This document shows positions 60,701-64,000 of a DNA stretch of 64,000 nt, piece by piece (within the stretch, counting starts at the first letter, position 1; the number at the start of each line of letters is the position of its first letter). The position numbers were made by a program, and so were the translations under genes. Source of the stretch: Morganella sibonii. Lineage in GTDB: Bacteria; Pseudomonadota; Gammaproteobacteria; Enterobacterales; Enterobacteriaceae. The notes under the pieces are model-generated. The model was not told the origin of the DNA. It searched no databases and saw only the letters and a program-made list of their open reading frames with translations. The stretch lies in assembly GCF_040560245.1 (NCBI RefSeq), contig NZ_JAKMWP010000002.1, one strand, 5' to 3'.

Positions 60701-63407
60701 ACTCTTGGTTACCTTGCTGCAGCAATTCAGTGACAATGGCATCAATTTCCCGGATACCTTCATCCACCTTTATTTTGTTTTTGTCAGCGATATAGCGTTC
60801 TATATCTTCACAGCGTGATTTCAGATAATCAAAGTCGAGCACAGCAAAGACCCCTTTGACCCGATGTACTGTCAGCGCCAGTGGCTGCAATTCACTTAAT
60901 TCTGCTTCCGTGTACATCTTACTTATATCAGGAGGTACTGTGGTGGCAAACAAATCTTTATACGTACTTTGCGCCAGCTGATTTTTATATAATGCAACAA
61001 CTTCCCTGACGGAAAGCGCTGCTGTATTAATACCCGGATCCCCGGGTAAGAATCTATCATCAAACTCATCCGAAGTTAAGCTTTGTTCGATAAGCAGCGT
61101 AATAGCATTCAGAATTTCATCATTGAAATTATAATTACACTCCACAAGGGAAGGTGTAATCATTCGGTGTTCAATAATGTCATTTCGTAAAAAGAGAATT
61201 GGCTTTCTCGCTTTCTTATCAAAGTCAGTTATCAGGATGTCATATTCATCTTGCAATAATGCGCGATTTTTATCAAATAAAATTCCGCTGTTTTCAATTA
61301 TAATTGTGTTAATTATTTCCCGAATGCTCGGGTTAATGATATTTATCTTAAACAGCGTATCTTCCAGCACCCCTGACGGTTCACCAATCATCTCCGTGGC
61401 AGGCAGCGGCAGCTCGACAGTATAGTGGGTGCCGATATCCGGTTTACTGTCTATTTTCAGCTCACCTTTCAGCTTCTTACATAATAAATCACACAAATAA
61501 AATGCCAGACCGGAATTAGGACGATCTGCGGTATCCGCAACCGGATACATAAACGGGTCATGCAGATTAGCGAGGTCTGATTGCGGTAAACCGGAGCCGC
61601 TGGCGATTATTTCTAACTTGATATTATTATGTTCATCTTTAAATATATTCTTAAGACGAATAACCAATTTTCCGTATTTTAAATTACTGACCGCATAATT
61701 CAGCAGTAATAAAAATATTTTACTGATAACAGGACCGTCACCAATATAATTCAGCTGCTTGTTAATCGCGTTATGAAAATAAAGCGGAATACCTTTGTCA
61801 TTTATCTGATGTGAAAATTGTTTAACAATATCCTCAGCCATTTGTGACAACAGGAATTCATCATTGGTTGGTTTCCAGTCATCTGTTTCCAGATCGGCCA
61901 GCAAAATAATATTTTCGATCCACTCACTGAGGTAACCGGACTCCGTCACGACTCTCTCTGCCAGACGGCTGCCGGCCGGATCGGTGATATACGGAACCAG
62001 CGTATGCAGGTCATTACCGAGTTTTTTGACCGGGACGACCAGCTCCGAACGGATATTCGATAATACAGACTGACGGGCCTTGATACTTTTCTTATATTCA
62101 CGGTCAGACAATTGCAGGCGGCGGGCAGTCAGCGCTTCCTGATCCACATCACGGAACAGAATCAGATACGTATCATTCATATTACGGACCGGATTTATAC
62201 TGACTTCATACACCACATTATCAATAGTGGTCTGGATACGGCCCTGGTGTTCCCGGGCCATATCGCGGGTTTTGTTCAGGTCGCTGAGATTCAGTAACTG
62301 GCTGGCGATCGTATTACTGACCAGTCGTTTATTGGCGGAAAAATCATAAATCGCCAGCCCGACAGGCACCTGTGCCACAATTTCATTGGTTATCGCCTCA
62401 CTGTTTCTGGCCTGACGGACTAATGCATTGAGCGGAGAGATGAATCGCTTGCGGATATAAATAAGTCCGCCCACCGAGAGCATACTGAACAGGAAAACAG
62501 AAATTAACAGCCAGATATTGGCGGCCAGCATCTCTTCAGCCAGTGACAACAGTGAGAGCTGGTAAACCACCTGATACGGCATTTCACGCAGGCGGTAACT
62601 GAGTTTCAGCGACAGGCCGTTAATACTGATTTGCACGGCATTCTGGCGGTTACTGAGGTTATGGGAGGCGGCCGGAATCAGAGACAGGTTAGACAAATCC
62701 AGATTATCAGGCACCAGGTTATTCACCGGCAAATCAAACGCCACCACGCTGGTCAGCTGACCGGGATTATTAAACATTGCGCGGTAGGTATAGTAATACG
62801 TGGATTCTGACGGCATCTTGGTAAAGGAGGAGAGTGTCTCCCGTTCATCCAGTGCGGTGGAATCCGCCAGCATTTCCGCCCGCTTTTCATCGGCGCCCAG
62901 CGTCAGCGGGCTTTCACGGTAGCGCAGTTCCGGACGCAGTGCTGAATGGGATGTGACCAGCAGCAGACTGTTATCCAGCCCGTTAAGGTAATACATGGAG
63001 TTAAACTGATTTTCGCCGCCCCACAGAATCGTCAGATAATCCGAAAAGCGCCGTGCGATAGCGTAGGTATCATCATTAGTCTGACCGAACAGAATGGCAT
63101 CCACAACCGGCACCCGGCTGTCAATCCAGTAAATATCATTGAGGATCTTGTGCGGAGGGACGAGCTCCGGCCGTTTCTCTGTATCCGCGGTATTGGCGAG
63201 CCTGAACAGCTCAGCGGACTGATAACGGTACGTTTCAACCTGATGTTCTATCCGGTTGCTGAAACTGTATAATGCGCCTTTTTTGCTTCCCAGCCAGGCA
63301 TCGTAATAGTTATATCCGTATAAAAAGAGAGATAAGACTAATAACGAAACAAATGATGCATAAAAGCCGGGTATTGCATAAGGCTTGGAATGTGACTGTC
63401 TGTACAT
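60693..63407 (-). CDS. rcsD: Rcs phosphotransfer protein RcsD
   Basis: RcsD is the inner-membrane intermediate that carries phosphate from RcsC to RcsB on a His-phosphotransfer domain. ATG 63407 (MYRQSHSKPYAIPGFY) is preferred, giving 904 residues; a GTG at 63452 would add 15. Membrane segments lie at about 17-37 and 300-325. A degenerate kinase-like middle follows, lacking a phospho-accepting His. The C-terminal HPt domain carries His848 in LALTVHRVKGVFAVLDF. It diverges more from E. coli RcsD than RcsB or RcsC do, as is usual. Confidence 0.95.
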   Translation of the reverse strand: MYRQSHSKPYAIPGFYASFVSLLVLSLFLYGYNYYDAWLGSKKGALYSFSNRIEHQVETYRYQSAELFRLANTADTEKRPELVPPHKILNDIYWIDSRVPVVDAILFGQTNDDTYAIARRFSDYLTILWGGENQFNSMYYLNGLDNSLLLVTSHSALRPELRYRESPLTLGADEKRAEMLADSTALDERETLSSFTKMPSESTYYYTYRAMFNNPGQLTSVVAFDLPVNNLVPDNLDLSNLSLIPAASHNLSNRQNAVQISINGLSLKLSYRLREMPYQVVYQLSLLSLAEEMLAANIWLLISVFLFSMLSVGGLIYIRKRFISPLNALVRQARNSEAITNEIVAQVPVGLAIYDFSANKRLVSNTIASQLLNLSDLNKTRDMAREHQGRIQTTIDNVVYEVSINPVRNMNDTYLILFRDVDQEALTARRLQLSDREYKKSIKARQSVLSNIRSELVVPVKKLGNDLHTLVPYITDPAGSRLAERVVTESGYLSEWIENIILLADLETDDWKPTNDEFLLSQMAEDIVKQFSHQINDKGIPLYFHNAINKQLNYIGDGPVISKIFLLLLNYAVSNLKYGKLVIRLKNIFKDEHNNIKLEIIASGSGLPQSDLANLHDPFMYPVADTADRPNSGLAFYLCDLLCKKLKGELKIDSKPDIGTHYTVELPLPATEMIGEPSGVLEDTLFKINIINPSIREIINTIIIENSGILFDKNRALLQDEYDILITDFDKKARKPILFLRNDIIEHRMITPSLVECNYNFNDEILNAITLLIEQSLTSDEFDDRFLPGDPGINTAALSVREVVALYKNQLAQSTYKDLFATTVPPDISKMYTEAELSELQPLALTVHRVKGVFAVLDFDYLKSRCEDIERYIADKNKIKVDEGIREIDAIVTELLQQGNQEYE

Positions 63408-63545
63408 ATGTTCCGTTGTGACCTTATTGTAAGTACTTGACTGTAAATTCACCGGGAAGTGATTCTATCATACTAATTCCCGCCACAATAACAGCAGTAT
63501 TCGGCCTTCAGACCTGTCCGGTGCGTGAATGTTGAGCAGACAAAC

Positions 63546-63610
63546 AAAAAAATCGGATTTTTTTGCTCACAGGGGTAGACAGGTTCCTCATTTTTCAGCA
63601 TAATCGCGCC
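63546..63610 (+). promoter_or_regulatory. Promoter of the tRNA-Ser/tRNA-Thr transcript
   Basis: TAGACA (63576-63581), a 17-bp spacer and CATAAT (63599-63604) form a sigma-70 promoter just before tRNA-Ser, followed by a GC-rich discriminator (CGCGCCCC) typical of stringently controlled stable RNA genes. Upstream, at 63546-63564, a palindrome of seven A and seven T arms (AAAAAAATC-G-GATTTTTTT) lies where an UP element would sit, at about -46 to -64. Confidence 0.7.
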
Positions 63611-63614
63611 CCAT

Positions 63615-63702
63615 GGAAGGATGGCCGAGTGGCTTAAGGCAGCGGTCTTGAAAACCGCCGACGGGAGACCGTCCTAGAGTTCGAATCTCTATCCTTCCGC
63701 CA
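63615..63702 (+). tRNA. tRNA-Ser (anticodon UGA)
   Basis: This is an 88-base class II tRNA with encoded CCA. The acceptor arm GGAAGGA (63615-63621) pairs with TCCTTCC (63692-63698), the discriminator is G, and CCA is at 63700-63702. The anticodon loop CTTGAAA between GCGGT and ACCGC gives TGA, reading UCA and related serine codons. A long variable arm and the TTCGAAT T-loop are present. Confidence 0.95.
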
Positions 63703-63707
63703 AATTA

Positions 63708-63783
<76 letters not shown>

Positions 63784-63787
63784 TATT

Positions 63788-63823
63788 AAACCCGTTATAT
63801 TTCACAGATATAGCGGGTTTTTC
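63788..63823 (+). terminator. Terminator after the tRNA genes
   Basis: AAACCCG (63788-63794), extended by an AT stem, pairs with CGGGTTT (63814-63820), followed by more T. It ends the tRNA transcript. Confidence 0.8.
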
Positions 63824-63842
63824 TTTTCTATATGATGCATGG

Positions 63843-64000
63843 TTAGACCGCTTTTATTAGTGCGCGTGCCATATTCGTGCCATTAATCCCCATGGCCTCA
63901 TCAATTCTCCGCGCGTGTTCAACAAGATGATTCGGGGCTAAATGCGCATACCTCTGAACCATTTCTATCGATTCCCATCCCCCCATTTCCTGTAGTGCAG
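63843..64000 (-). CDS. int: Tyrosine recombinase (phage/island integrase), C-terminal part
   Basis: The open frame enters at the right edge and ends at TAA 63843-63845, giving the last 51 residues. The pattern is the C-terminal end of the phage integrase family: LQEMGGWESIEMVQRYAHLA, where the Tyr of QRYAHL is the catalytic nucleophile and the HxxW-type segment is replaced by GGW. An extra 25-residue tail follows, ending ARALIKAV. It points at tRNA-Thr, and such integrases usually insert their element at the neighbouring tRNA. The N-terminal part and the element are outside the window. Confidence 0.85.
   Translation of the reverse strand, partial: ALQEMGGWESIEMVQRYAHLAPNHLVEHARRIDEAMGINGTNMARALIKAV

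Overview
The window is chromosomal DNA of a motile enterobacterium of the Morganellaceae, most like Morganella. This is inferred from the protein sequences, the overall gene set, a GyrA with Ser83 and Glu87, and E. coli-like synteny around nrdAB-ubiG-gyrA-rcsCBD. It was not checked against a database. Apart from one LysR-like remnant and two genes cut by the window ends, the genes are intact. No rRNA, CRISPR array or insertion sequence was seen.

Region 1 (1-11374) is a flagellar block. fliLMNOPQR (fliR cut by the left edge) and fliFGHIJK run on the minus strand, with fliE divergent from fliF. They encode the MS ring, C ring/switch, export gate, export ATPase complex and hook-length ruler. Region 2 (11375-16750) lies between fliE and fliT. 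It is an accessory interval of small secreted or envelope proteins: a 30-residue hydrophobic peptide, two exported proteins of unknown function, two lipoproteins, a MliC-type lysozyme inhibitor, a small membrane protein and a paired CrcB/Fluc fluoride channel. Region 3 (16782-23512) returns to the flagellum: fliDST, two tandem flagellin genes, fliA and fliZ. Sigma-28 promoters can be read directly in front of fliD and both flagellin genes, and the second flagellin promoter is the closest to consensus.

Region 4 (23549-32935) holds proline use (putA/putP around a 520-bp control region with PutA operators and a CRP site), cycA, and small genes of unknown function including a DUF1883 protein. Region 5 (33198-36352) is AT-rich and looks acquired: a family 2 glycosyltransferase and an EptA-like phosphoethanolamine transferase, ending beside an apparent LysR-type C-terminal remnant. 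Region 6 (36363-49330) is metabolic: adenine permease and deaminase, an amino-acid ABC transporter with possible ArgR boxes, a histidine phosphatase, a chromosomal AAC(3)-type acetyltransferase, a three-gene phospholipid operon (acyltransferase, CdsA-like and CDP-alcohol transferase), metC, and tyrP with a paired TyrR box.

Region 7 (49342-63823) is core: nrdA-nrdB-yfaE (with NrdR and DnaA boxes), ubiG, gyrA, and the Rcs phosphorelay (rcsC convergent with rcsD-rcsB), then tRNA-Ser(UGA) and tRNA-Thr(UGU) behind a typical tRNA promoter. At the right edge, facing the tRNAs, lies the C-terminal end of a tyrosine recombinase. An integrated element therefore probably begins at tRNA-Thr and continues beyond the window.
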